Of a stretch of DNA of 64,000 bases, positions 18,015 to 26,870 are shown piece after piece. The stretch's first letter is position 1, and each line of letters opens with the position of its first letter. This DNA is from Pseudanabaena galeata CCNP1313 (GTDB taxonomy: Bacteria > Cyanobacteriota > Cyanobacteriia > Pseudanabaenales > Pseudanabaenaceae): NCBI RefSeq assembly GCF_029910235.1, contig NZ_CP112876.1:124001-188000 (forward strand). The letters are read 5' to 3'. Below the pieces are notes generated by a model. The model worked only from the letters and a program-made list of their open reading frames with translations. It was not told where the DNA came from and made no database searches. The position numbers and the translations under genes were made by a program.

Positions 18015-18278
18015 AGCGGTTTTCAAATGAGAAAGAGCAAGGTAAAATATTGAGAATACTGGCGCTAAACTGATTTTCTTGCCCACTTATTCTCCTGATT
18101 TATCACCGATTGAGATGTTTTGGTCAAAAGTCAAATCCATTCTGCGTTCGATTGCTCCGAGAACCACTGAGCAGCTTCATGCGGCTATCACTCTCGCTTT
18201 CAATTCTGTTTCCGATTCTGACTTCTTTGGCTGGTTTTACGAATGTGACGCTCGTACCACGCTCATTTGAAAACCGCT
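18015..18278 (+). mobile_element. Internally deleted IS630-like element (264 bp)
   Basis: Perfect 17-bp terminal inverted repeats AGCGGTTTTCAAATGAG (18015-18031) and its complement (18262-18278) enclose only the 3-prime end of an IS630 transposase gene. That piece encodes PTYSPDLSPIEMFWSKVKSI, the motif around the last catalytic Glu, followed by its C-terminus. The DNA-binding and first catalytic parts are deleted, so it is non-autonomous. It differs from the IS630 at 7434-8562. Confidence 0.8.
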
Positions 18279-18288
18279 GTTAACAATC

Positions 18289-18310
18289 GGTCATATATCA
18301 ATATATGACC
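18289..18310. promoter_or_regulatory. Partition-site-like palindrome, copy 1
   Basis: TCATATAT-CA-ATATATGA is the core, extended by GG/CC to 10-bp arms. It lies just downstream of parB. The same 18-bp core occurs at 20312-20329 and, with one change and in inverted orientation, at 20451-20468, both upstream of parA. It is a likely ParB-binding (centromere) or autoregulatory site. Confidence 0.65.
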
Positions 18311-18336
18311 AACACAAATAACCTAAACTTAGATGA

Positions 18337-19473
18337 CTATGAAATTAAAGACTCAATTTCTGTCATCTTTTGCTTTAGCAAATCATAGACATCTCTTAAG
18401 CTTGTAGGGTCGGCAGATCGTAGTAAATCTGAAGAAATCAGATCAACACTTTGCTTGATTTTACCTAACTGTTTATTTGCATCTACTGCATTCTCTGTGC
18501 TAGGACTATACTTAGCGATCGCCTGATTGACCAGCTTGCGAGTTTGTAAAACTGACAAATTCTCTTGGACAACCTTTTTAGTTAAATCCTCTCTTAGTCG
18601 TTTTGCCTTGGCTTGTGACAAATTTAGATTCTTTGCCGAAAGTTTTTGCAAAGCGATCGCATGAACACCCTTTAGCCCCAGATTGCGAATTGCATCTTTG
18701 AGATCGTCGGCTAAGCCCAACATTGGTAGCAAGTTAGCATCAACAGAAGCAGGATTGAGTTGTAACTCCAGTAGAATTTTTAAAATAGCCTGTTCACTTT
18801 CATTGACATGGTTATAATCTGACTTCACATTTTGGCTGGAGGAATCAGATGATAAATTAGCCATGACTTCAGATAGTCGCTTTTGCTTGTTCAATCGACG
18901 AATGACTGTCGATAAAACTCTGGGGATGTCATCAGCTTTTAAACCTGCGTTTAGCGAAATCTCTTTAATGATCGCTTCAGCCTTATCGAGAGGGTTTAAA
19001 TCTTCCCGATGTAATGATGTCAATAAAGCCTTACGGTGCAGATCCTTTGGTTCATCCATCGTCACGGCTTTGATCGTTGACCATCCTAGATCCTTCGCTG
19101 CACGCCATCGACGCTCCCCGTCAAAAAGTAAATAGTTCTCATCTTCTTGAGCAATGACAATAATTGGTGAAAGCTGACCATCTGATGCTAAGGACTGAGA
19201 CATGGCTTCAATACTCTCATTCAGAAAAGTCCGACGGGGTTGATCAGGGTTTTGAATAATTTGGGTAATTTCTAAATCTACTACTCCAGATTGAGACTTT
19301 AATTGTTCCTTTAATGTGGATAGCTGAGTTTCGACTTCCTCGGAGCCAGATGCTCTTAATCTCTCAATTTCGGTTTTGAGTTGAGCAATCTCTTCCTCGG
19401 CATTGGACAGTTGTTGAGTTTGTTTTGCTCCTGAGAAGTAGTCAGCGATATTGGGGGCTTTGCGAGCTGCCAT
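18337..19473 (-). CDS. parB: ParB-like partition protein
   Basis: 378 residues. A coiled coil fills residues about 20-65 (SNAEEEIAQLKTEIERLRAS and following). The ParB/Spo0J nuclease-like domain follows: IIQNPDQPRRTFLNESIEAMSQSLASDGQLSPIIV, then LLFDGERRWRAAKDLGW, the GERRxRA box. A helix-turn-helix region containing HREDLNPLDKAEAI and a helical C-terminus complete it. The gene is 2 bp downstream of parA, so the two are cotranscribed. Its likely sites are the palindromes at 18289, 20312 and 20451. The N-terminal coiled coil before the ParB domain resembles plasmid ParB proteins. Confidence 0.88.
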   Translation of the reverse strand: MAARKAPNIADYFSGAKQTQQLSNAEEEIAQLKTEIERLRASGSEEVETQLSTLKEQLKSQSGVVDLEITQIIQNPDQPRRTFLNESIEAMSQSLASDGQLSPIIVIAQEDENYLLFDGERRWRAAKDLGWSTIKAVTMDEPKDLHRKALLTSLHREDLNPLDKAEAIIKEISLNAGLKADDIPRVLSTVIRRLNKQKRLSEVMANLSSDSSSQNVKSDYNHVNESEQAILKILLELQLNPASVDANLLPMLGLADDLKDAIRNLGLKGVHAIALQKLSAKNLNLSQAKAKRLREDLTKKVVQENLSVLQTRKLVNQAIAKYSPSTENAVDANKQLGKIKQSVDLISSDLLRSADPTSLRDVYDLLKQKMTEIESLIS

Positions 19474-19475
19474 GA

Positions 19476-20282
19476 TTATTTTTTCCTCTTAACTTTCTTG
19501 CCGATTAACTTAACAACATATTCAGAAACTTCTTTGAAGTCAGCTTGGGCGGGATGCTGATGGCGATATAGATGTAATGGTAAACCTTGCCCACTGGCGT
19601 TGATAAATTCTGCTGAGTCTCTAACAGGAGGGAAACAATGAATCTTTAATTGGTCAAGTTGAGTTGGGAGATCTTCTAATATTTGGCGATGGGTTGCGCG
19701 TCTGGCATCGTATTGGTTAGGTACAAATCCCATGACCTGAGGTTGAGGATCTAGCCTTAGTTGTTTGCTGTTGTGATACACCCATTCGATTAATTTGGCA
19801 GAGCCTTGAATTGACTTTGGCTCAAGTTGGACTGGAACTAAAACATGGGTGCAAGCTGATAGAGCTAATAAGGTCAAAGGTCCAAGGGTTGCAGGACAGT
19901 CAAAGATAATTAGATCGTGGGAGATAGGATGGTCTTTGAGACAGTCGCCTAGTAAATAGGCTCCTCGGCGATGTAATACCATTTCATCGGCGACTCTTGT
20001 TAAGATCATCCCTCCTTGGACTACCTCTACTTTATTAGTGGTTTCTGTCCAACACTTTTCTAAGGGCCATTGTCCAGAAAAATCATTGTTTAGTACTGAC
20101 GCTAGAGTTTGTTCGGGTTCGGGTTGTGGCAAACCGCAAAAAAGGCTCAAGGAGCCTTGGGGATCGAGATCCATTAAGGCAACTGACAATCCGTAAAGGC
20201 TCATTTCATAAGCAATATGCACGGATAATGTGGTTTTGCCACTTCCACCTGCATTACTGAGAACGGCAATTCGGGTTTGCAT
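19476..20282 (-). CDS. parA: ParA partition ATPase
   Basis: 268 residues. Deviant Walker A at residues 9-18 (SNAGGSGKTT), then MDLDPQGSLSLFCG (Walker A-prime) and LIIFDCPATLGPLTLLAL (Walker B). This is the MinD/ParA fold that segregates plasmids or chromosomal origins by forming nucleoid gradients. There is no N-terminal HTH, so it is the short type Ib-like or Soj-like form; autoregulation would then fall to ParB. It diverges from brxE with a 232-bp shared control region containing two of the palindromes. Confidence 0.9.
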   Translation of the reverse strand: MQTRIAVLSNAGGSGKTTLSVHIAYEMSLYGLSVALMDLDPQGSLSLFCGLPQPEPEQTLASVLNNDFSGQWPLEKCWTETTNKVEVVQGGMILTRVADEMVLHRRGAYLLGDCLKDHPISHDLIIFDCPATLGPLTLLALSACTHVLVPVQLEPKSIQGSAKLIEWVYHNSKQLRLDPQPQVMGFVPNQYDARRATHRQILEDLPTQLDQLKIHCFPPVRDSAEFINASGQGLPLHLYRHQHPAQADFKEVSEYVVKLIGKKVKRKK

Positions 20283-20311
20283 TTGTTGATATGTCTAAAC
20301 AATCAAGGACA

Positions 20312-20329
20312 TCATATATCAATATATGA
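20312..20329. promoter_or_regulatory. Partition-site-like palindrome, copy 2
   Basis: TCATATATCAATATATGA lies 30 bp upstream of the parA start. It is probably an operator/centromere bound by ParB. Confidence 0.65.
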
Positions 20330-20371
20330 CTTTACAAAGTCATACAGCAAAAAAAGAGTCTAGTACAAACC

Positions 20372-20426
20372 AAAACCCAAGAAGCGAATAGCGGCGCGAA
20401 GCGCCGCTATTCGCTTCTTGGGTTTT
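20372..20426. repeat. Perfect 26-bp-arm hairpin between parA and brxE
   Basis: The arms run from AAAACCCAAGAAGCGAATAG to GCGGCGC, with a 3-nt GAA loop, and the second arm is the exact complement. It belongs to a group of hairpins in this window with GC-rich cores and 3-nt loops (see 35414, 38714, 42619, 57682, 62651). It lies in the divergent promoter region between parA and brxE and could insulate the two promoters. Confidence 0.8.
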
Positions 20427-20450
20427 ATGTCCTAAGCAAAACTTGCTTTG

Positions 20451-20468
20451 CCATATATTGATATATGA
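20451..20468. promoter_or_regulatory. Partition-site-like palindrome, copy 3, in the brxE leader
   Basis: CCATATATTGATATATGA is the reverse complement of the core with one mismatch. It lies 47 bp upstream of the brxE ATG, so a partition-protein complex here could affect BREX transcription. Confidence 0.55.
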
Positions 20469-20514
20469 TGCGTTTTTGATCGGTGTAGAGAAATTAAGAG
20501 GATTAGAAACTTAT

Positions 20515-21072
20515 ATGAGTATTCTTGCAGTTGATCTAGATTTGTTAGATATGATCTTGGATTGGCAAATGACGATCGCATGGATAGGTGAAGCAAACTG
20601 TGAGCCATCACGATTAGGTTGGTGGCGCACTGATTTAATCGATGATCTGGGTGGTGGCGATCTCCTAGTGCGATTGTTGCCACGTACAAAGTTATATGCA
20701 GGGTGGGAAGCTGCTCGTGAGGCGGCGATCGCTACGGATCGGCGGGCTAGACAAAGAATGGCTAATCCTGACAAGTTACGGACGATTTTCTTTTGGGGAT
20801 TTGACTTAGATGAGAAATTGTATGATCGCCTTGCGACAAGAAAACGGCTGGGTGAAAATTTGAAGTTGCCGATCGCATGGGAAGATGGTTTTGATCGTGG
20901 GTTGATCGCTAAGCAAATTAGCGATCGCTGTGGTGAGAGTAAATATGAACTTGTGGCTGGCGGGAGGGAGATTAGAAGGTCTGATTCTGACCAACAAAAT
21001 CTCTTGTTTCTAGTTGCGGCGCTTGTCCCATTTGATCAAAATTATTCAATGCCGTTTTATCGGATTGATTAA
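20515..21072 (+). CDS. brxE: BREX type 6 protein BrxE
   Basis: 185 residues from the ATG at 20515, with an AGAGGA ribosome-binding sequence about 12 bp upstream; an upstream TTG would run through the palindrome. It begins MSILAVDLDLLDMILDWQMT, followed by a segment containing CEPSRLGWWRTDLIDDLGGGD and later KLRTIFFWGFDLDEKL. I identify it mainly by position: it is the first gene of a locus whose order (E-A-B-C-X-Z-D-HI) is that of type 6 BREX. BrxE has no known catalytic motif and none is visible here. Confidence 0.75.
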   Translation: MSILAVDLDLLDMILDWQMTIAWIGEANCEPSRLGWWRTDLIDDLGGGDLLVRLLPRTKLYAGWEAAREAAIATDRRARQRMANPDKLRTIFFWGFDLDEKLYDRLATRKRLGENLKLPIAWEDGFDRGLIAKQISDRCGESKYELVAGGREIRRSDSDQQNLLFLVAALVPFDQNYSMPFYRID

Positions 21073-21360
21073 GGCGCAGCCCTCACCCCCCAGCCCCCTC
21101 TCCCATTAAGGGAGAAGGGGAGTAAGATTAATTTCTTGTTCCCCTCTCCCCTTTTGGGAGCTACCGTGTACACACAAGTTATCTGCTATATCGTGAGTTA
21201 CTAATGATCCCCCTCAATCCCCCTTGAAAAAAGGGGAAGAAGAAAATTCTCCCCCCTTTTTCAAGGGGGGCTGGGGGGGATCTAAACCTTAAAACGTAGA
21301 TAGAGAGACTTATGTGTACAGCGTAGCTTTTAGGAGAGGGGCTAGGGGTGAGGGTCTGGA
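21073..21360. repeat. C-rich palindromic repeat interrupted by a 170-bp MITE-like element
   Basis: The outer repeat starts CCCTCACCCCCCAGCCCCCT and resumes as GAGAGGGGCTAGGGGTGAGG at about 21334. Between them lies 21159-21328, with ends AGCTACCGTGTACACA and TGTGTACAGCGTAGCT (imperfect inverted repeats). That insert itself contains another palindromic repeat (GATCCCCCTCAATCCCCCTT ... GGGGGGCTGGGGGGGATC). So three repeat families are nested in the brxE-brxA gap. Confidence 0.8.
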
Positions 21361-21385
21361 TAACATCAAAGTTATTAATACAAAT

Positions 21386-22234
21386 ATGGATTTATCTATG
21401 GACTTATCTGCAAATTATGGCGCGGAGGTCGTGCAGTTGCATACAAGGCTAATGCGTGTTCCTTTGGCGATCGAAGAGAGTTATAGTTACTGGCAAAATT
21501 ACCAGCCAGAGATTTGCGATCGCATTAATAATAAAGCTGATACTAAAACTGACAAAATCAATCAACTTGCGGAAATAGCCTTTGAGAAGCGTTGGTTTGG
21601 TAGTAAGAGTATGGCGCGGACGCAGTTACTGCTGAAGGAGTTTTCGCAACGTTATGATGCTTATCCTGCGGCGCTATTGGTTTTGCAGCAATGGCAGCCC
21701 CGCGATCTGGTAACTCGGCGCAATCTCTGTCATTGGCATTTACAACTGGCCGATCCCCTTTATCGCGCTTTTACCGATCATTATTTGGGACAACGACGGA
21801 CTTTAAGTGCAGATATTACGGAAGCAATGATTGATCGCGACATTGTAGGACGTTGGGTCAGTCAAAACATGGGACGTGATCATTGGTCGCCTGCGACGAT
21901 CGCCAGAATGGCAACAGGGCTAATTGCGGCAGCAGCATCGGCGGGGCTATGTTCGGACAAGATGGGTAAACGCAATTTGCTATATCCCCAAGTGAGCGAT
22001 CGCGCTGTAGAATATTGGCTATATTTTTTACGCGGTTTAACTTTTGAGGGAACTTTGCTAGATAATCCCTACTGGCGATCGGTGGGTTTGAGTGGGAGCT
22101 TGTTAGAGAGTCGTTTACAACGGTTACCACATATTGATTTTCGCCGCATGGGAGAACTGATTGACTTTGGTTGGCAATGTGTCGATCTCAAGGATTGGGC
22201 ATTGCGATTGGATCGGGAGAGATTGGAGTCATGA
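21386..22234 (+). CDS. brxA: BREX protein BrxA (DUF1819)
   Basis: 282 residues from the ATG at 21386; a GTG at 21314 is open but lies within the repeat element. The DUF1819 pattern is visible: an N-terminal region containing KRWFGSKSMARTQLLLKEFSQRYDAYP, then LVLQQW, CHWHLQLADPLYRAF, and the C-terminal GRDHWSPATIARMATGLI with helix-turn-helix character. BrxA is a small structural/DNA-binding protein of BREX. It ends with an ATGA overlap into brxB, so the two are translationally coupled. Confidence 0.85.
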   Translation: MDLSMDLSANYGAEVVQLHTRLMRVPLAIEESYSYWQNYQPEICDRINNKADTKTDKINQLAEIAFEKRWFGSKSMARTQLLLKEFSQRYDAYPAALLVLQQWQPRDLVTRRNLCHWHLQLADPLYRAFTDHYLGQRRTLSADITEAMIDRDIVGRWVSQNMGRDHWSPATIARMATGLIAAAASAGLCSDKMGKRNLLYPQVSDRAVEYWLYFLRGLTFEGTLLDNPYWRSVGLSGSLLESRLQRLPHIDFRRMGELIDFGWQCVDLKDWALRLDRERLES

Positions 22235-22860
22235 CTAATCGTAGTTCGGCTAGTGCCGTTGATCGGGTGGTATCTGCTCTCAAGACTGACCTCATAGCAG
22301 AAGGTGGCGCAAAAATTAGCACCATGCGGAATTATCAATTTGCGATCGCGGTTTATCCACCTGATCGGGAGTTTGAGATGCGTCGCAAGCTGAAACAAAT
22401 GCAAGATGAATTGCAAGCCGTGGGTTGGAATGTTTTACCTATATCGCTATTGCAACTATTTATTGAGCGATTAAAAAATAAGTCGCCACAGGTTCTAGAG
22501 CGATTAATTGCGATGGAAAAGAGGTTAGCGGATAAGACCAGCGATCGCGGTTTGAACTATCTCAAGGAAAAGTTAACTCCTGAAGTTGAAGGGGCTGATG
22601 GGATTGCACAGGACATAATTAGGAAAATCAATGGGTTTATGCCTGATGCTACACCTGACAAAAAGTTAATCCTTTTAAGCCGTGCGGGAGGTTTGTATCC
22701 TTTCTTTCGTTCATCAGGATTACTTCGTCATCTTGATGGCAAGACGAGCAATCTACCGATCGTTCTGCTCTACCCTGGAGACAGACAAGATGTAAGTTCG
22801 CTATCATTTATGGGAGAACAAACCACCGATCGCGATTATCGTCCCCGCATTTATTCTTGA
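22231..22860 (+). CDS. brxB: BREX protein BrxB (DUF1788)
   Basis: 209 residues, starting within the 4-bp overlap with brxA. It shows DUF1788 features: NYQFAIAVYPPDREFEMRRKL near residues 35-55, LLQLFIERLK, and the C-terminal LLSRAGGLYPFFRSSGLLRHLDGK followed by PIVLLYPGDR. BrxB is an essential BREX component of unclear biochemistry. The stop is followed directly by a C-rich repeat cluster before brxC. Confidence 0.87.
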   Translation: MTNRSSASAVDRVVSALKTDLIAEGGAKISTMRNYQFAIAVYPPDREFEMRRKLKQMQDELQAVGWNVLPISLLQLFIERLKNKSPQVLERLIAMEKRLADKTSDRGLNYLKEKLTPEVEGADGIAQDIIRKINGFMPDATPDKKLILLSRAGGLYPFFRSSGLLRHLDGKTSNLPIVLLYPGDRQDVSSLSFMGEQTTDRDYRPRIYS

Positions 22861-23091
22861 CCCTCACCCCCTAGCCCCCTCTCCCATTAAGGGCGAGGGG
22901 GAATAAGAGAAATTTAACAACTTCTCTTGCTCCCTTTCTCTCATTAAGGGCGAGGGGGAATAAGAGAAATTTAACAACTTCTCTTGCTCCCTTTCTCTCA
23001 TTAAGGGCGAGGGGGGACAAGAAAAACTCAATAATTTCTCTTGCTCCCCTTCTCCCAAGTGGGGAGAAGGGGCTGGGGGATGAGGGCAATT
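22861..23091. repeat. C-rich palindromic repeat with an internal 57-bp tandem duplication
   Basis: The repeat begins CCCTCACCCCCTAGCCCCCT right after the brxB stop and ends with GGGGCTGGGGGATGAGGG. Inside, ATTAAGGGCGAGGGGG recurs at 22886, 22943 and 23000, a period of 57 bp. It fills most of the brxB-brxC gap and could attenuate transcription or change length by slippage. Confidence 0.88.
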
Positions 23092-23123
23092 ATCGCTTTT
23101 GATAAATAATTGGAGAAAACACG

Positions 23124-26100
23124 ATGCTTGTTAAAGATATTTTTGCTAGGGACGTAACGCGGGACATTGCCCCTGTGGTCTATTTCCATGAACAGGAGCC
23201 AGCTAAATTATGGGAAGAGGTTTCGGAATACATCATTACGGGGGGCTATGCTGAAGATGATCCGCGCCATACTCGCACCAATCAGGGCATTCATGAGCAG
23301 TTTGTGCGCTTACTTAAGGCGATCGCCCAAGATTTAGAACAACCAAGTCGAGCAGGTGTGACCTTGCCTGCGGCTTGGATTTCGGGGTTTTATGGCTCAG
23401 GGAAATCGAGCTTTGCCAAGTTGTTAGGACTGGCGCTAGACGATCGCCAAATGCCTAATGGACAAAAACTTGCTGATGCTTTATTGGCGCGGGATGATTC
23501 GCCTAAGTCTGCTGAATTTAGAGAGGTTTGGCAAAAATTAACCAAGCGCATCGAGGCGATCGCCGTCGTGTTTGATATTGGCTCTTTAGCCCGTGATAAT
23601 GAAGATATTCACCAAGTGGCGAAGCGGGAAATTCAAAAGCGGTTGGGCTATTGCAAAACCAGTAACTATGTGGCGGAGCATGAACTGAAGTTAGAGATTG
23701 ATGGGCGTTGGGATACTTTTTTAGAATGTGCGATCGCCACAATTGGTAAACCTTGGGAGCAGATCAAAAATAGTGAATTAGCCGAAGAAGATTTTTCGTT
23801 GATTTTGCATCGTCTTGAGCCTGAAAAGTACATTGAGCCGATGAGTTGGATCGATAGTCGGGCTGGCAATAGAACGGGGCTAGGTTCGGCTGTGGATGAT
23901 ACGACTAAGGCGATCGCTGCCATGCTCAATAATCGCGCTCCTAGCAAAACTCTGTTTATTACCATTGATGAAGTCAGTCAATATATTCATCAAAATGACA
24001 ATCGAATGCTGAAATTGCAGTCTTTTGTGGAGGATCTTGGTCAAAAACTGAAGGGGCGAGTGTGGCTATTGGCAACGGGACAGCAGCAACTAGAGGACGG
24101 CATCGACCAAGGCAATATTGGCAAGCTCAAGGATCGCTTTCCGCCTAGATATCGCGTACATCTAACACCTGCGAATATTCGCGATGTGGTGCATAAGCGG
24201 CTATTGCAAAAGTCACCTGTCCATGAAGTAGAGTTGCGGAGTTTGTTTCAACAACATCGTTCTGACTTGAAGCTCTATGCCTATGGCTGTGAAAATATTT
24301 CGGAAGAGGATTTTCTAGAGGTTTATCCCCTACTGCCCAACTACATCGATCTGTTTATGCAGATTACCAGTAGCTTGCGCTTGACCTCAACCCGTGTCAA
24401 GGGTGATGACTATGCCGTGCGCGGGTTGCTGCAAATGTTAGGGGAACTCTTTCGCACCCAGAATCTAGGCGATCGCAACTTAGGAGCCTTAGTTACCATT
24501 GATGCGATCTACGAGATTCAGCAGACGGCGCTGGATGTGGATACTCAAAATACGATGACGCGGATCTTGAGCGATCGCCAAATTGTCGATAATCTCATTA
24601 CCCTCAAAGTGGCGAAGGCGATCGCTTTATTACAACTAATTCAAGAAGCACAGCCCACAACGACAAAATTGATTAGTCAATGTCTTTATGATGAACTCGG
24701 CGCTGGTAACAATGAATCAGAGGTACAGATTGCCCTCGATAAATTACGCGATCGCGGACATATTACTTATTCTGAGAAGTTGGGCTATAAACTGCAAAGT
24801 TCCGCAGGGCAGGAATGGCAAAGGGAGCGTGATAGTTCGGGTGTGACTGATGATCAACTGACCGCGCTCTTGATGGAAAAACTCAAGGATCTCGTTGGCA
24901 ATAGTGAACCACCTAAATATAAAGGACGTTCTTTCCGTTGGCAGGCTTACTTTAGCGATGAACGTCAGCGCAAGGATGAGCGTCTGATCTCACCCAATGA
25001 TGCGGCGACAGCCATAGTCGATTTGCGCTACATTCGTGATGATCTTAGAGAAGATGTCACGATCTGGATTGCTCAGAGTGGACAAGAAACCTATCGCGAT
25101 CGCCTGTTGTGGATTGTCGGTAATGTGGTGGATGTTCCTGAACTAGCGAGAAGACAGGTGCGATCGCGGCAAATGATCGGTAAATATCAAGGCAGATTTG
25201 CAGCGTTGTCGCCTAATAAGCAACGATTGCTGATCGAGGAGCAATCAGAAGCGGAACGCCTAGATGCAAGTCTTAAAGAAGCGATCGCTAATGCGTTTGT
25301 GCGGGGAACTTTTTATTTTCGGGGTCGGCAACTGGACTCGCAGGGTTCGACATTTTCGAGCTTATTGCAACGCACTGCCGAGAGCATTTTGCCAGAGGTC
25401 TATACCTATTTTCAGGACATGGCGATCGCTCCTAGTGAATTAGAACAATTGTTCAAAAAACAACTTTCAGGAGTATCGCCTAAGTTTATGGAGCGAGAAT
25501 TAGGGATCTTGAGCCTCGATGCAGGGAAATATGTCCCCACCTGTAACGGCGAAATACCGACACTGATCTATAACGAGATTGCCAAAAATAATGGCATGGC
25601 TGGCAATAGTCTATTAACCATATTTGGCAGTGCGCCCTATGGCTACGCTTCCGATCTGGTGCGGGCTTGCCTGTTGGGACTGTTACGGGCGAATAAAATT
25701 CGTATCCGTACTGAAAATCAGCAAATGATTAGTTCCTATGCCGATGCGGGTGTGGAGGATTTATTTAAAAAAGAGCGCGATCTGAAAAAGGCAGAAATTT
25801 TACTTGCCACAGAAAGTGATATCACCGTTCGCGATCGCACTGCCATTTGTAAATTCTTTAATGACCATTTGCAAGTAGAACTAGACCGTGAGAAAGAGGC
25901 GATCGCCGATGCTGTGTTTAAATATTTTCCTTATAAAGCATCGCTATTGCGGGAGCTAGAGGGAAAATATAACCGATTACCCTTACGATTACAGGATGTA
26001 GCCGATCAAAATGGTGATGATCGCCACCAACTCCCTGACAGCTTGCAAAAATTGCAAAAAGCCCTCACCGATTGCTGTCAATCGCGCCAAATCGAAGACA

Positions 26101-26792
26101 CGGTTAGAGCTGTCAAAAAACATTTAGATACCTTGCAAGATGGGATTCAGCGCCTTGGGATCGAAAATAGCGAACTGACCAATGAAGCGATCACTCAAGT
26201 AAAAAAAGCCCATGAGGTCTATAGTCATTGCGTGGAACAGTTGCGCGGTATGGGCAAATTAGCAGACCTCGAACTGATGGCGATCGCCCTGCGTCAACAA
26301 CTGCAAGCGGAACGTCCTTGGCGCGATCTGGCAAGTTTAACCCCGAACATTGAGGCGATCGCCACTCGCTATCGGGAGGTGCGGCGCGAACTGCTCGATG
26401 CTCAATATTTGCAATTAGAGGCAGTGGCGGCAAGGGTAAAGACGCGGCAGGGTTTTGCACGACTCAGTGAAGACAAAGCCGACTATGTGATCCGTCCGAT
26501 TCGACAAGCCGAAATCAAAACCACAGAAGATGCCCTCTATCCCACACTGATTCAATTACGCGACTCGGCTGTAAGACAGCTAGAGCAAGCGGAAATGGAA
26601 GCTAATGCCACCCTTGATCGCCTCATTTCCGAAGAGACTCAAGAGCAGGTGCTTACCCTTGATGTGCTTACTGATTTACGCAATCGCGAACTTCGCAATC
26701 CTGAAGAGGTAAATGCCTTGGTCGATACCCTACGCGATCGCCTGTTGAAGCAGTTGGAGCATAAGAAAAATGTACGGATTCGATTGATCTAA
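23124..26792 (+). CDS. brxC: BREX ATPase BrxC
   Basis: 1222 residues, the usual BrxC size. Walker A GFYGSGKSS lies at residues 88-96 and a Walker B-like LFITIDEVSQYI near 278-289. A long C-terminal region follows with alpha-helical and coiled-coil segments (residues about 960-1200). BrxC is the large P-loop ATPase thought to power the BREX complex that modifies self DNA and blocks phage replication. GGAG lies about 10 bp upstream of the ATG. No repeat has invaded this frame, unlike pglX. A hairpin overlaps the stop codon. Confidence 0.92.
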   Translation: MLVKDIFARDVTRDIAPVVYFHEQEPAKLWEEVSEYIITGGYAEDDPRHTRTNQGIHEQFVRLLKAIAQDLEQPSRAGVTLPAAWISGFYGSGKSSFAKLLGLALDDRQMPNGQKLADALLARDDSPKSAEFREVWQKLTKRIEAIAVVFDIGSLARDNEDIHQVAKREIQKRLGYCKTSNYVAEHELKLEIDGRWDTFLECAIATIGKPWEQIKNSELAEEDFSLILHRLEPEKYIEPMSWIDSRAGNRTGLGSAVDDTTKAIAAMLNNRAPSKTLFITIDEVSQYIHQNDNRMLKLQSFVEDLGQKLKGRVWLLATGQQQLEDGIDQGNIGKLKDRFPPRYRVHLTPANIRDVVHKRLLQKSPVHEVELRSLFQQHRSDLKLYAYGCENISEEDFLEVYPLLPNYIDLFMQITSSLRLTSTRVKGDDYAVRGLLQMLGELFRTQNLGDRNLGALVTIDAIYEIQQTALDVDTQNTMTRILSDRQIVDNLITLKVAKAIALLQLIQEAQPTTTKLISQCLYDELGAGNNESEVQIALDKLRDRGHITYSEKLGYKLQSSAGQEWQRERDSSGVTDDQLTALLMEKLKDLVGNSEPPKYKGRSFRWQAYFSDERQRKDERLISPNDAATAIVDLRYIRDDLREDVTIWIAQSGQETYRDRLLWIVGNVVDVPELARRQVRSRQMIGKYQGRFAALSPNKQRLLIEEQSEAERLDASLKEAIANAFVRGTFYFRGRQLDSQGSTFSSLLQRTAESILPEVYTYFQDMAIAPSELEQLFKKQLSGVSPKFMERELGILSLDAGKYVPTCNGEIPTLIYNEIAKNNGMAGNSLLTIFGSAPYGYASDLVRACLLGLLRANKIRIRTENQQMISSYADAGVEDLFKKERDLKKAEILLATESDITVRDRTAICKFFNDHLQVELDREKEAIADAVFKYFPYKASLLRELEGKYNRLPLRLQDVADQNGDDRHQLPDSLQKLQKALTDCCQSRQIEDTVRAVKKHLDTLQDGIQRLGIENSELTNEAITQVKKAHEVYSHCVEQLRGMGKLADLELMAIALRQQLQAERPWRDLASLTPNIEAIATRYREVRRELLDAQYLQLEAVAARVKTRQGFARLSEDKADYVIRPIRQAEIKTTEDALYPTLIQLRDSAVRQLEQAEMEANATLDRLISEETQEQVLTLDVLTDLRNRELRNPEEVNALVDTLRDRLLKQLEHKKNVRIRLI

Positions 26793-26825
26793 AGCTAGTG
26801 GCGGCTTTACGCCGCCACTAGCTTT
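26791..26825. terminator. Hairpin at the end of brxC
   Basis: AAAGCTAGTGGCGGC pairs perfectly with GCCGCCACTAGCTTT around a TTTAC loop. The left arm starts within the brxC stop codon. It may terminate or stabilise the brxC message; only three T residues follow. Confidence 0.6.
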
Positions 26826-26870
26826 ATAATGCTATGTAGCGCGAATATTTTTAGAGTTTAGAGTCAAACC

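Noticed and set aside
22861-23091. CRISPR array because of regular spacing
   Set aside because: The 57-bp units are whole tandem duplicates without variable spacers.
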